Part shown: in pieces, positions 34,916-43,635 of the stretch
Layout: every line of letters begins with the position of its first letter
Numbering within the stretch: position 1 is the stretch's first letter
Assembly (NCBI GenBank): GCA_902805545.1
Contig: CADCTD010000094.1
Span: 1-55,509, forward strand
Origin: an uncultured Craurococcus sp.
GTDB lineage: Bacteria; Pseudomonadota; Alphaproteobacteria; Acetobacterales; Acetobacteraceae
DNA: 55,509 nt
Direction of reading: 5' to 3'
The notes under the pieces: model-generated
What the model was told of the DNA's origin: nothing
Databases searched by the model: none
Seen by the model: the letters and a program-made list of their open reading frames with translations, nothing else
Position numbers and translations under genes: made by a program

Positions 34916-36838
34916 ATGCCGGACTTCATCGAGATCGAGGATATCGGCAGCAACCCCGCGCCGCGCGAGACCCTGGCCGAGATCGCCGAACGCCGCCTCT
35001 CGCGCCGCGGGGTGCTGGCGGCGGCGGCGGCCGCCGCGGCGCTGGCCGCCGCCGGGCCCGCCGTGGCGGAGGCGGAGGGGCCGTCCAGCCTTGGCTTCAG
35101 CGAGATCAGGCACCGGATGAGCCAGCGCGATGCCGTGGCCGAGGGTTACGAGATCCAGACGGTGATCCGCTGGGGCGACCCGGTGCTGGCCGATGCGCCG
35201 CCCTTCAACCCCGCGGCGCTGACCGGCGCGGCCCAGGCCCAGCAATTCGGCTACAACAACGACTATATCGACTTCTTCCCGCTTCCGCGCGGCTCGGCGG
35301 CCAGCGACCACGGCCTGCTGGTCGTCAACCACGAGTACACCAACACCAACCTGATGTTCGCCGGGCTCGGCGCCGGCCGCGGCGCCGCGCTGAAGGCGAG
35401 CGCCGAGCAGGTGGCGGTGGAGCAGGCGGCGCATGGCCTCTCCGTCGTCGAGATCCGCCGCCGGGACGGGCGCTGGGCGCCGGTGCGCGAGGGGCGGCTG
35501 AACCGGCGCATCACCGCCGAGACGCCGATGCGCATCAGCGGCCCCGCCGCCGGGCACGAGCGGCTGCGGACAAGCGCCGACCCGACGGGCACGCGCGTGC
35601 TGGGCACGCTCAACAACTGCTCCGGCGGCCATACGCCCTGGGGGACGGTCCTGACGGCGGAGGAGAATTTCAACGTCTATTTCGGCGGCGCCGCGGCGGC
35701 GAGCGGCGCCCAGCGGGACCACTACAGGCGCTACGCCATCACGCCGGAATCGCTCTACGCCTGGTCGCGCTACCAGGCGCGCTTCGACCTCGACCGCGAG
35801 CCGAACGAGCCGAACCGCTTCGGCTGGGTGGTGGAGTTCGATCCCTACGACCCGGACTCGGTGCCGGTGAAGCGCACGGCGCTCGGCCACTTCAAGCACG
35901 AGGCCTGCAACCACGCGATCAGCGCGGACGGGCGCGTCGTCGTCTACATGGGCGATGACGAGCGCTTCGAGTACATCTACAAATTCGTCACGGCGCGGCC
36001 CTATCGGCCGGATGACGCGGCGGCCAACCGCGACCTGCTGGACGAGGGCACGCTCTACGTCGCCCGCTTCCAGGAGGACGGCACGCTCGCCTGGCTGCCG
36101 CTGGTGCATGGCGAAGGGCCGCTGACGGCGGCGAACGGCTTCGCCTCCCAGGCGGATGTGCTCATCGAGACGCGGCGCGCGGCGGACCTCCTCGGCGCGA
36201 CGCCGATGGACCGGCCGGAGGACGTGGAGCCGAACCCGGCGACGGGCCGCGTCTATGCCATGCTGACGAACAACATCTCCCGCACCGCGGAGCGGCTGAA
36301 CGCGGCCAATCCGCGGCCGAGCAACAACCATGGGCATGTGGTGGAGATCATCCCGCCCGGTGCCGGCACGGGGCGCATCGACCATGCGGCGGTGACGGGC
36401 CGGTGGGGGATATTCCTCCTCGCCGGCAAGCCAGGCGTCGATGCGGGGGCGCGCTATCACCGGGCGACGAGCGACCAGGGCTGGCTCTCCTGCCCTGACA
36501 ACTGCGCCTTCGACAAGCATGGGCGGCTCTGGATCGCAACCGACGGCGCGCCGGCGATGGCAGGCGTGGCGGATGGGCTCTACGCGGCGGATACCAGCGG
36601 CTATGGGCGGGCGCTGCCGCGACTCTTCTACCAGGCGCCGACCGGGGCGGAGGTCTGCGGGCCGTGCTTCACGCCGGATGGCGAGACGATCTTCCTCGCC
36701 ATCCAGCACCCGGGCGAGGACCCGGGCAGCAGCTTCGAGCGGCCGAGCACGCGCTGGCCGGACTTCCAGGAGGGCATGCCGCCGCGGCCTTCCGTCATCG
36801 CCATCACCCGGAAGGGCGGGGGCGAGATCGGGAGCTGA
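34916..36838 (+). CDS. phoX: PhoX-type alkaline phosphatase (DUF839)
   Basis: Calcium/iron-dependent phosphomonoesterase family exported by the Tat pathway. The 640-aa product has the twin-arginine signal SRRGVLAAAAAAAAL near residue 30 and family blocks DYIDFFPLP, VVNHEYTNTNLMF, NNCSGGHTPWGTVLTAEENF, GHFKHEACNHAI, VYMGDDERFEYIYKFV, RPEDVEPNPATGRVYAMLTNN and CPDNCAFDKHGRLWIATDG, which supply the metal-binding acids and cysteines. No clear Pho box was found in the 154-bp divergent space shared with the response regulator. Phosphate scavenging is inferred from the family. Confidence 0.93.
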   Translation: MPDFIEIEDIGSNPAPRETLAEIAERRLSRRGVLAAAAAAAALAAAGPAVAEAEGPSSLGFSEIRHRMSQRDAVAEGYEIQTVIRWGDPVLADAPPFNPAALTGAAQAQQFGYNNDYIDFFPLPRGSAASDHGLLVVNHEYTNTNLMFAGLGAGRGAALKASAEQVAVEQAAHGLSVVEIRRRDGRWAPVREGRLNRRITAETPMRISGPAAGHERLRTSADPTGTRVLGTLNNCSGGHTPWGTVLTAEENFNVYFGGAAAASGAQRDHYRRYAITPESLYAWSRYQARFDLDREPNEPNRFGWVVEFDPYDPDSVPVKRTALGHFKHEACNHAISADGRVVVYMGDDERFEYIYKFVTARPYRPDDAAANRDLLDEGTLYVARFQEDGTLAWLPLVHGEGPLTAANGFASQADVLIETRRAADLLGATPMDRPEDVEPNPATGRVYAMLTNNISRTAERLNAANPRPSNNHGHVVEIIPPGAGTGRIDHAAVTGRWGIFLLAGKPGVDAGARYHRATSDQGWLSCPDNCAFDKHGRLWIATDGAPAMAGVADGLYAADTSGYGRALPRLFYQAPTGAEVCGPCFTPDGETIFLAIQHPGEDPGSSFERPSTRWPDFQEGMPPRPSVIAITRKGGGEIGS

Positions 36839-36857
36839 GGGCCGCGTCACGCGGCCC
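36839..36857 (+). terminator. Hairpin after phoX
   Basis: A perfect 8-bp stem (GGGCCGCG / CGCGGCCC) with a TCA loop starts at the base after the phoX stop codon. No T-run follows, as is common in GC-rich genomes; it is a good intrinsic-terminator candidate. Confidence 0.6.
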
Positions 36858-36953
36858 GCACCCCGTCGAGCGGCCCGGCCAGGGCGCGGCGCAGCACGGC
36901 GCCCTGGCCGGCGACCCCGCCCGCCGTCTGATGCAGGGCATGGACCGGGGCCG

Positions 36954-37178
36954 CTAGGGCTCCCGCTGCCAGAGGGCGCCGTCGAGGCGGCGGTCGACCT
37001 GCTGCCGCGCCTCCTCGAGCAGGATGGCGAGGCCGTTCGGCACCGTGTTGCGCAGCACCGCCCGCGGCTGGCCGCCGGGTGGGTGGATGGAAACCGTCCA
37101 GCCCGTCGGCGCGACGCCGCGGGCCACCAGGCGGTGGGCGCGGTATAGGCTGGAACGCGGCTGGGCTCGGCGGTCCAT
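36954..37178 (-). CDS. Small hypothetical protein
   Basis: A 74-aa frame starting at ATG 37178. It is basic at the N-terminus (RRAQPRSSLYRAHRL) and ends LLEEARQQVDRRLDGALW, a plausible amphipathic helix. There is no signal peptide, membrane segment or recognisable domain. Coding is supported only by sensible composition and position in an otherwise empty 580-bp stretch between phoX and the HD-domain gene; the longer frame reaching 37400 is Arg-rich and unconvincing. Function unknown. Confidence 0.45.
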   Translation of the reverse strand: MDRRAQPRSSLYRAHRLVARGVAPTGWTVSIHPPGGQPRAVLRNTVPNGLAILLEEARQQVDRRLDGALWQREP

Positions 37179-37426
37179 GGCGGCATCCGTAATCCGACCG
37201 GCTCGAAGGTCAGCCGTGGCCCGTCTGCGGTCAAGCCGGGCAACGCGGCCCGTCGCGCGATGGAAAGAACCTGGCCGGACGATCCTGCGCCGCCTGGGGT
37301 GCGGCCTGCGGCCGAGGCAGCGGAATTCGCCGCCCTGGCCGGCCATCGGGCTGATCGGACGGATCGCCGTGCGGGACCGAGGCGATGGCTGCTGGCGCAA
37401 TCGTGATCCGCGCGCGGGCGGTGGCG

Positions 37427-37975
37427 TCAGCGGATGCAGGCCGCCACGTGAGGCATGAAGTGGCTGACGGGCGGCGTCTCCAGCCCCTTCACCTTGGCCT
37501 GCTCGTCGAAGCGGCGGAGTTGCACCGCCGCTCCGGCCTCCGGCAGGACGCGGAAGGCGGCGACCTCCTCAGGCGACATCGGCCCGCCCTGCAGCTCCAG
37601 GCTGCGGACGGAATCCGGCGCGAGCTTGGCGAAATAATCGCTCTCCGTGGCGCAGAGATAGCGCTTGGCGGCGACATGGAGGCGGACGGGCTCCGTCACC
37701 TCCGGCCCGAACCAGCGGGTGAGGAAGGCATGGCCCACCGCCTCATGCTCGTCATCGATGCCGGCGGCGGCGGGCTCGTCGCCGAGGTCGTGGACCAGAT
37801 GGCCGATGTCATGCATCAGCGCGGCGGCGATGAGCGCCGGCGGGCAGCCGGCGCGCTCGGCGAGCCAGGCGGATTGCAGCGCGTGCTGGCGCTGGTTGAT
37901 CTCGGCGAGGCCGTATTGCCCATCCGCCTTCAGCGTGAGCAGGTCGGCGATCCGGGCGAGGCGGGGGTCGGTCAT
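37427..37975 (-). CDS. HD-domain oxygenase of the PhnZ (phosphonate) type
   Basis: A 182-aa HD-domain protein resembling PhnZ, the di-iron oxygenase that cleaves 1-hydroxy-2-aminoethylphosphonate. Signature blocks are QRQHALQSAWLAERAG, the HD pair in ALMHDIGHLVHDLG, DEHEAVGHAFLTRWFG, VRLHVAAKRYLCATESDYF and SLELQGGPMSPEE. These match the mixed-valent di-iron HD oxygenase group rather than ordinary phosphohydrolases. The usual partner hydroxylase (phnY) is not adjacent, so its phosphonate substrate is uncertain. Start ATG at 37975. Confidence 0.82.
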   Translation of the reverse strand: MTDPRLARIADLLTLKADGQYGLAEINQRQHALQSAWLAERAGCPPALIAAALMHDIGHLVHDLGDEPAAAGIDDEHEAVGHAFLTRWFGPEVTEPVRLHVAAKRYLCATESDYFAKLAPDSVRSLELQGGPMSPEEVAAFRVLPEAGAAVQLRRFDEQAKVKGLETPPVSHFMPHVAACIR

Positions 37976-38090
37976 GCGGGCACCCTGCGGGCTGCGATCG
38001 GGGGGCGGAAACTAGCCCGGAACCGCCGCGGTTGACACCACCGGCGCGGGGGTTACCGTCGCCCCGCCATCACACCAAGGAGGCCAGGCC

Positions 38091-38606
38091 ATGGCCCTGA
38101 CTCTCGAGCAATTCGCCGCCGATTGCCGCGCCGCCCTCAAGGCCCATCCCGGCACCGAGGGCCGGGCCGCGGTCTGCGAGCTGGTGCAGAAGGCGCTGCA
38201 GGACCGCGATTTCGTCGCCGCCATCCTGCCCGAGGGCACGCCGGAGCGGCAGGTGATCTACGAGGACCCGGAGCTCGGCTTCGCCATCCTCGCCCATGCC
38301 TATGTCGGGGCGAAGAGCAGCACGCCGCACGACCATGGCCCCAGCTGGGCGATCTATGGCCAGGCGGAGGGCGAGACGGTGATGACGGATTACGAATGCC
38401 TCGTCCGTCCGACCGAGACCACGCCCGGCAAGGCACGGCCGGTGCGCGACTACTCGCTGCAGCCGGGCGATGCCTATCTCTACGAGCCGGGCGAGCTGCA
38501 CGCGCCGCGCCGCGATGGGCCGACGCGGCTGTTGCGGATCGAGGGCGTCAACATGGACCGGGTGAAGCGCCTGCCCTATGTGGCGGTGACCGAAGCGGCG
38601 GCCTGA
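38091..38606 (+). CDS. Cupin-fold, cysteine-dioxygenase-like protein
   Basis: A 171-aa protein of the double-stranded beta-helix group that resembles cysteine dioxygenase and related metal enzymes. The metal motif is TPHDHGPSWAIYGQAEGET (His-x-His and a downstream Glu) and the second cupin motif LQPGDAYLYEPGELHAP supplies another His. An N-terminal helical segment (LEQFAADCRAALKAHPG) is typical of this group. An AAGGAGG ribosome site precedes the ATG. It is divergent from the PhnZ-like gene. Substrate unknown. Confidence 0.85.
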   Translation: MALTLEQFAADCRAALKAHPGTEGRAAVCELVQKALQDRDFVAAILPEGTPERQVIYEDPELGFAILAHAYVGAKSSTPHDHGPSWAIYGQAEGETVMTDYECLVRPTETTPGKARPVRDYSLQPGDAYLYEPGELHAPRRDGPTRLLRIEGVNMDRVKRLPYVAVTEAAA

Positions 38607-38685
38607 CCGCCGCTCCCGTTGCAACACGCTGGCCCCGTCCCACCTCCACCGCTAGGCTGAACGGCTGAAGGCTGGGGAGGACGGG

Positions 38686-39150
38686 ATGGCCAGGCTCAAC
38701 ATCAACGGGCGCGTCGTCGATGTGGCGGTGGAGGACGACACGCCCCTCCTCTGGGTCATCCGGGAGCAGCTCGGCCTGACCGGCACCAAATACGGCTGCG
38801 GCGTCGCCCAGTGCGGCGCCTGCACCGTGCATGTGGACGGCGTCGCCGCCCGCTCCTGCACCATGCCCGTCTCCGCCGTCGAGGAGACGCAGAGGATCAC
38901 CACCATCGAGGGCCTCTCGCCCGATGGCAGCCACCCGCTGCAGAAGGCCTGGGTGGCGCTCGACGTGCCGCAATGCGGCTACTGCCAGTCGGGGATGATC
39001 ATGGCCGCGGCGGCGCTGCTGGCCGCCAACCCGAAGCCGAGCGATGCCGATATCCGCGGCGAGATCACCAATATCTGCCGCTGCGGCACCTACAACCGCG
39101 TCCAGGCCGCCATCAAGCAGGCGGCCGGCGGCAACCAGGCCAATGGCTGA
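38686..39150 (+). CDS. iorA: [2Fe-2S] subunit of a xanthine-oxidase-family molybdenum hydroxylase
   Basis: Small electron-transfer subunit (154 aa) of an isoquinoline 1-oxidoreductase/aldehyde-dehydrogenase-like hydroxylase. The plant-type cluster is bound by C38, C43, C46 and C58 ([16 protein letters not shown]), and the second cluster by C97, C100, C131 and C133 (CGYCQSG and ICRCGTYNR). There is no flavin subunit, so electrons must leave to another carrier. It lies 10 nt upstream of the catalytic subunit. The symbol follows the two-subunit ior family; the true substrate is unknown. Confidence 0.9.
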   Translation: MARLNINGRVVDVAVEDDTPLLWVIREQLGLTGTKYGCGVAQCGACTVHVDGVAARSCTMPVSAVEETQRITTIEGLSPDGSHPLQKAWVALDVPQCGYCQSGMIMAAAALLAANPKPSDADIRGEITNICRCGTYNRVQAAIKQAAGGNQANG

Positions 39151-39160
39151 GGAGGCGGGG

Positions 39161-41353
39161 ATGAACCAGGTCGCACATCTGCCGCGCCGCGGCTTCCTCC
39201 AGGTCTCGGCGGCGCTCGGCGCCTTCACCCTCGGCATCCGCGTGCCGGAGGCGGGCGCCCAGGGGGCAGCGCAGGGGGCAGCGCCGGGCGCCGCCCCGCC
39301 CGAGGTCAATGCCTGGGTGGTGGTGAAGCCGGATGACAGCATCATCATCCGCATCGCCCGCTCGGAAATGGGCCAGGGCACGCTCACCGGCCTCGCCCAG
39401 CTCGTCGCCGAGGAGCTGAATGCCGACTGGTCCAAGGTTTCCACGGAATACCCGACCCCGGGGCAGAACCTGGCGCGCAACCGCGCCTGGGGGAACATGT
39501 CCACGGGTGGCAGCCGCGGCATCCGCGAGAGCCACGACTATGTTCGGAAAGGCGGCGCGGCGGCGCGGATGATGCTGGTGCAGGCGGCGGCCGGGGCCTG
39601 GGGCGTGCCGGCCGGCGAGTGCCGCGCGGCCAACAGCACCATCACCCACCAGCCCTCCGGCCGGACCACCACCTATGGCAAGGTGGCGGAGGCGGCGGCG
39701 CGGCTCACCCCGCCCACCGACATCCCGCTGCGCGACCCGAAGGACTGGACCATCGCCGGCCGGTCGCTGCCGCGGCTGGACACGGTCGAGAAGACCAACG
39801 GCAAGCAGATCTACGGCGCCGACCTCACGCTGCCCGGGATGCTGAACGCCGCCATCCGCGACTGCCCGGTCTTCGGCGGCAAGGTGGCGAGCTTCGACGC
39901 GACCAAGGTCGCCGGCATGCCGGGCGTGAAGAAGGTGGTGCAGGTGGGCGAGACCGCCGTCGCCGTCGTCGCCGATACCTGGTGGCGGGCGAAGACGGCG
40001 CTCGATGCGCTGCCGATCACCTGGGACAACGGGCCGAATGCGCAGGTCTCCTCGGCCAGCATCGCCGAGGTGCTGAAGGCGGGGCTGGAGGCGCCGGAGG
40101 CCGCCATCGGCAACCGCGCGGGCGATGCCAGGGCGGCCATCGCCTCGGCGGCGAAGCGGGTGGAGGCGGTCTACGGCTACCCCTTCCAGAATCACGCCAC
40201 CATGGAGCCGATGAACGCCACGGCGCTCTGGACGCCGGAGCGCTGCGAGGTCTGGACGCCGACGCAGAACGGCGAGGCGGCGCTGGCCGCGACCTCGGAG
40301 GCGGCGGGCCTGCCGCCTGCGAAATGCGAGGTCTACAAGATCCATCTCGGCGGCGGCTTCGGCCGGCGCGGCGCGTTGCATGACTGGGTGCGCCAGGCGG
40401 TCGACATCGCGAAGCAGATGCCCGGCACGCCGGTCAAGCTGCTCTGGTCGCGCGAGGAGGACATGCTGCACGGACGCTACCACCCGATCACCCAGTGCAA
40501 GCTGACGGGCGCGCTGGACGCGCAGGGCAACCTCACCGGCCTCGCCATGCGCATCTCCGGCCAGTCCATCGTCGCCGGCATCTTCCCGCAGAACATCCGC
40601 GACGGGCGGGATCCGGTGGTGTTCCAGGGGCTCAGCCCGGGCGGCGATGAGGGGGCCTTCGGCTATGCCATCCCCAACCTCCTCATCGACCATGCGATGC
40701 GCAACCCGCATGTGCCGCCGGGCTTCTGGCGCGGGGTGAACCTCAACCAGAACGCCGTCTATGTGGAATGCTTCATGGACGAGCTGGCGCATGCCGCGGG
40801 CAAGGATCCGCTCGAGTTCCGCCGGGCTCTCATGAAGAACAGCCCGAAGCACCTCGCCGTGCTGAACGCGGTCGCCGAGCGCGGCGGCTGGGGCCAGCCG
40901 GCGCCGGAGGGGCGCGCGCGCGGCCTCGCCCAGATCATGGGCTTCGGCAGCTATGTCGCGGCCTGCGCCGAGGTCTCGGTCAGCGCGGCCGGGGAGCTGA
41001 CGATCCACAAGATCACCGCCGCGACCGATCCGGGCCATGCGGTGAACCCGCAGCAGATCGCGGCGCAGGTGGAGGGCTCCTTCGTCTACGGGCTGAGCGC
41101 CGCGCTGCATGGCGAGTGCACCGTGGCCAAGGGGCGGATCGAGCAGGAGAATTTCGACACCTATCCGGTGATGCGCATGGCGGAGATGCCGGCGGTGGAG
41201 GCGATCCTGATGCCCTCCGGCGGCTTCTGGGGCGGGGTCGGCGAGCCGACCATCGCCGTCGCGGCGCCGGCGGTGCTGAACGCGATCTTCGCCGCGACGG
41301 GCAAGCGGGTGCGGCAGCTGCCGCTGAAGCATGCGGATCTGCGCCGCGCTTAG
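39161..41353 (+). CDS. iorB: Molybdopterin-binding subunit of a xanthine-oxidase-family hydroxylase
   Basis: Catalytic subunit (730 aa) that binds molybdopterin cytosine dinucleotide and hydroxylates an aldehyde or N-heterocycle. It carries a Tat signal (PRRGFLQVSAALGAFTLG), so the complex with IorA is likely exported and faces the periplasm. Conserved blocks are EMGQGTLTGLAQLVAEEL, HLGGGFGRRG, WRGVNLNQNAVYVE, TDPGHAVNPQQ and the catalytic Glu in GVGEPTI near residue 694. A strong GAGGAGGCGGGG site precedes the ATG. The stop region overlaps the cytochrome gene by 23 nt, linking it to a c-type acceptor. Confidence 0.92.
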   Translation: MNQVAHLPRRGFLQVSAALGAFTLGIRVPEAGAQGAAQGAAPGAAPPEVNAWVVVKPDDSIIIRIARSEMGQGTLTGLAQLVAEELNADWSKVSTEYPTPGQNLARNRAWGNMSTGGSRGIRESHDYVRKGGAAARMMLVQAAAGAWGVPAGECRAANSTITHQPSGRTTTYGKVAEAAARLTPPTDIPLRDPKDWTIAGRSLPRLDTVEKTNGKQIYGADLTLPGMLNAAIRDCPVFGGKVASFDATKVAGMPGVKKVVQVGETAVAVVADTWWRAKTALDALPITWDNGPNAQVSSASIAEVLKAGLEAPEAAIGNRAGDARAAIASAAKRVEAVYGYPFQNHATMEPMNATALWTPERCEVWTPTQNGEAALAATSEAAGLPPAKCEVYKIHLGGGFGRRGALHDWVRQAVDIAKQMPGTPVKLLWSREEDMLHGRYHPITQCKLTGALDAQGNLTGLAMRISGQSIVAGIFPQNIRDGRDPVVFQGLSPGGDEGAFGYAIPNLLIDHAMRNPHVPPGFWRGVNLNQNAVYVECFMDELAHAAGKDPLEFRRALMKNSPKHLAVLNAVAERGGWGQPAPEGRARGLAQIMGFGSYVAACAEVSVSAAGELTIHKITAATDPGHAVNPQQIAAQVEGSFVYGLSAALHGECTVAKGRIEQENFDTYPVMRMAEMPAVEAILMPSGGFWGGVGEPTIAVAAPAVLNAIFAATGKRVRQLPLKHADLRRA

Positions 41354-41591
41354 CCTCCTGGCGGCGCTGCCGGCCGCGGCCGCGCCGCCGCCCGGGGCTT
41401 CCTCCTGCGCCGGTTGCCATGGCGGGGGCGGGATGCCCGCCCTCGCCGGCCAGCCGGCGGAGGCGATCACAGGGGCCATGCTCGCCTACAGGGCCGGCCA
41501 GGGCTCGCCCACGGTGATGGACCGCATCGCCCGCGGCTTCACCGAGGAGGAGATCCGGGCCATCGCCGCCTGGGTCTCGGCGTCGCGGTGA
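41331..41591 (+). CDS. fccA: Monohaem c-type cytochrome, FccA/SoxE-like
   Basis: A periplasmic class I cytochrome c of 86 aa with a Sec signal (ALSLLAALPAAAA) and one haem site C26-A-G-C29-H30. The probable axial methionine is M63 in TVMDRIARG, the segment typical of the cytochrome subunit of flavocytochrome c sulfide dehydrogenase. It overlaps iorB by 23 nt upstream and fccB by 4 nt (GTGA) downstream. Pairing with FccB is the better reading, but it could also accept electrons from the molybdenum hydroxylase. Confidence 0.85.
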   Translation: MRICAALSLLAALPAAAAPPPGASSCAGCHGGGGMPALAGQPAEAITGAMLAYRAGQGSPTVMDRIARGFTEEEIRAIAAWVSASR

Positions 41592-42808
41592 GGCGGCGGG
41601 CACTGCTCGGCGCGGCGCTGCTGGCCGCGCCCGCCCTGGCGCAGGCGGCGCCGAAGGTGGTCGTCATCGGCGGCGGCTTCGGCGGCGCGACGGCGGCGCG
41701 GGCGCTGCACCATCTCGGCGTCTCGGTGACGCTGGTGGAGCGGGAGGCGACCTACCTCTCCTGCCCCTTCAGCAATGCCGTCATCGCCGGGCTGCGGGAG
41801 ATGGAGGCGCAGCGCTTCGGCTATGAGGGGCTGCGGCGGGAGGGCATCGCCGTGATCCATCGGGAGGCGCGGACCGTGGAGGGCCGGCAGGTGGTGCTGG
41901 CGGATGGCGCCACCCTCCCCTTCGACCGGCTGGTGATGGCGCCGGGGATCTCGCTGCGGCCGGATGCCATCCCCGGCCTCGATACCGAGGCGATGCCGCA
42001 TGCCTGGCGGGCCGGGCCGCAGACCCTGCTGCTGCGCCGCCAGCTCGAGGCGATGGAGGATGGCGGGGTGGTGGTACTCTCGGCGCCCGCCAACCCCTAT
42101 CGCTGCCCCCCGGGCCCCTATGAGCGGGCGAGCCTCATCGCGCATTACCTGAAGACCCAGAAGCCGCGCTCGAAGCTGATCCTGCTCGACGAGAAGGACG
42201 CTTTCTCCAAGCAGAAGCTCTTCGAGGAGGCCTGGGCGGCGCTCTATCCCGGGCTGCTGGAATGGGTGCCGCTCTCGGCGGGCGGCAAGGTGGTGGAGGT
42301 GGATGCGGCCGAGCAGCTGGTGCGGACCGAATTCGGCGAGCACCGGGCGGCGGTCGCCAGCATCATCCCGCCGCAGGCGGCGGGACGGATCGCCCAGGCG
42401 GCGGGGCTCACCGACCGCAGCGGCTGGTGCCCGGTCGATCCCGTCAGCTTCGAATCCCGGCAGCGGCCGGGCATCCACCTGATCGGGGATGCGATCATCG
42501 CCGGCGCCATGCCGAAATCCGCTTTCGCCGCCAATGCCCAGGCGCGGGTCTGCGCCGAGGCGGTGGCGGCGCTGCTGCGCGGCGAGGCCCCTGCCCCGCC
42601 GAAGCTCATCAACACCTGCTACAGCCTGGTGGAGCCGGGCTACGGCATCTCCATCGCCGGGGTCTACCAGCCGGCCAACGGGCTGCTGGCGGACGTGCCG
42701 GGAGCGGGCGGGACCAGTGCGCTCGGCGCCCCGGCCGCGGTGCGGGCGGCGGAGGCGGGCTATGCGGAGGACTGGTTCCGCACCATCACCGCGGATGCCT
42801 TCGGTTAG
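41588..42808 (+). CDS. fccB: Flavocytochrome c sulfide dehydrogenase, flavoprotein subunit
   Basis: FAD enzyme that oxidises sulfide in the periplasm and passes electrons to FccA; SoxF is the same family. The 406-aa precursor begins at GTG and has a signal (RRRALLGAALLAAPALAQA) followed by the Rossmann VVVIGGGFGGATAARAL. C59 in LSCPFSN should bind FAD covalently, and C173 (YRCPPGPYER) and C344 (NTCYSLVEP) form the redox-active disulfide pair of the family. All three are intact, so the enzyme should be functional. Its 3' end overlaps soxX by 14 nt. Confidence 0.93.
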   Translation: MRRRALLGAALLAAPALAQAAPKVVVIGGGFGGATAARALHHLGVSVTLVEREATYLSCPFSNAVIAGLREMEAQRFGYEGLRREGIAVIHREARTVEGRQVVLADGATLPFDRLVMAPGISLRPDAIPGLDTEAMPHAWRAGPQTLLLRRQLEAMEDGGVVVLSAPANPYRCPPGPYERASLIAHYLKTQKPRSKLILLDEKDAFSKQKLFEEAWAALYPGLLEWVPLSAGGKVVEVDAAEQLVRTEFGEHRAAVASIIPPQAAGRIAQAAGLTDRSGWCPVDPVSFESRQRPGIHLIGDAIIAGAMPKSAFAANAQARVCAEAVAALLRGEAPAPPKLINTCYSLVEPGYGISIAGVYQPANGLLADVPGAGGTSALGAPAAVRAAEAGYAEDWFRTITADAFG

Positions 42809-43205
42809 GGCGGCGCTGATCCTCCTGCTGCTGGCAGGGGCGGCGCGGGCGGAGGAGGGCCTGCCCTCCCTGACCGGCGAGCCCGGCGATCCGGACCGGG
42901 GCCGGGCCATCGTCCTGAGCCGGCAGCGGGGGCTTTGCCTGCTCTGCCATGCGGGGCCCTTCCCGGAAGAGCGTTTCCAGGGCGACCTGGGGCCGAGCCT
43001 CGCCGGGGCCGGCGCCAGGCTGAGCGAGGGGCAGTTGCGGCTGCGGCTCGTCGATGGGCGGAGGTTGAACCCGGAGACCATCATGCCCTCCTACTACCGC
43101 ACCGAAGGCCTGGTCCGGGTCGGGCCGGCCTGGCAGGGGCGGCCGATCCTGGCCGCTGGGGAGATCGAGGATGTCGTTGCCTTCCTGCTTACGCTCAGGG
43201 ATTGA
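42795..43205 (+). CDS. soxX: Thiosulfate oxidation cytochrome SoxX
   Basis: Monohaem subunit of the SoxAX cytochrome that couples thiosulfate to SoxY. The 136-aa precursor has a signal peptide (ALILLLLAGAARA), the haem site C48-L-L-C51-H52 and the axial methionine M97 in NPETIMPSYY. The C-terminal EIEDVVAFLLTL is family-typical, as is RFQGDLGPSLAGAGARL. It starts inside the fccB 3' end and overlaps soxY by 35 nt, a very compact arrangement. SoxA is encoded three genes downstream. Confidence 0.92.
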   Translation: MPSVRAALILLLLAGAARAEEGLPSLTGEPGDPDRGRAIVLSRQRGLCLLCHAGPFPEERFQGDLGPSLAGAGARLSEGQLRLRLVDGRRLNPETIMPSYYRTEGLVRVGPAWQGRPILAAGEIEDVVAFLLTLRD

Positions 43206-43632
43206 GCGTCGCGCGCTGGGCGCCGGGCTGCTCGCCGTCGCGCTGCTGCGCCCGGCGCGCGCGGAGCGGCCGGGGCTGCGCGAGGCGGTGCTCGGCTTCA
43301 CCGGCGGGGCGGAGCCGGCGGAGGGCGGCGTCACGCTCGATATTCCGCCGCTGGTCGAGAACGGCAATACCGTGCCGGTCACCATCGCGGTGGAGAGCCC
43401 GATGACGGAGGAGGCGCATGTCCGCCGCATCGCCCTCTTCAACGAGCGCAACCCGCAGCCGCATGTCGTCACCGCCCGGCTCGGGCCGCGTGCCGGCCGG
43501 GCGCGGCTGTCGACGCGGATGCGGCTTGCCACCTCGCAGCGGCTGGTGGCGGTGGCGGAGATGAGCGACGGCAGCTTCCGCTCGGCGAATGCGGACGTGA
43601 TCGTGACGCTCGCCGCCTGCGTGGAGAGCTGA
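43171..43632 (+). CDS. soxY: Sulfur carrier protein SoxY, atypical C-terminus
   Basis: SoxY carries sulfur intermediates on a C-terminal cysteine of a mobile arm, as a heterodimer with SoxZ. The 153-aa precursor has a Tat-like signal (IERRALGAGLLAVALLRPARA) and the Ig-like core VTLDIPPLVENGNTVPVTI, ALFNERNPQPHVV and EMSDGSFRSA. The expected C-terminal GGCGG is replaced by LAACVES: the cysteine (C150) is kept but the glycines are not, and three residues follow it instead of two. It starts inside soxX and ends 3 nt before soxZ. Confidence 0.9.
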   Translation: MSLPSCLRSGIERRALGAGLLAVALLRPARAERPGLREAVLGFTGGAEPAEGGVTLDIPPLVENGNTVPVTIAVESPMTEEAHVRRIALFNERNPQPHVVTARLGPRAGRARLSTRMRLATSQRLVAVAEMSDGSFRSANADVIVTLAACVES

Positions 43633-43635
43633 GGC

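Noticed and set aside
36847-36970. A short minus-strand frame ending in the post-phoX hairpin whose translation (VHALHQTAGG, VLRRALAGPLDGV) looks protein-like.
   Set aside because: No convincing start codon or ribosome site; at most a remnant. It would also share the hairpin with phoX. Left unannotated.
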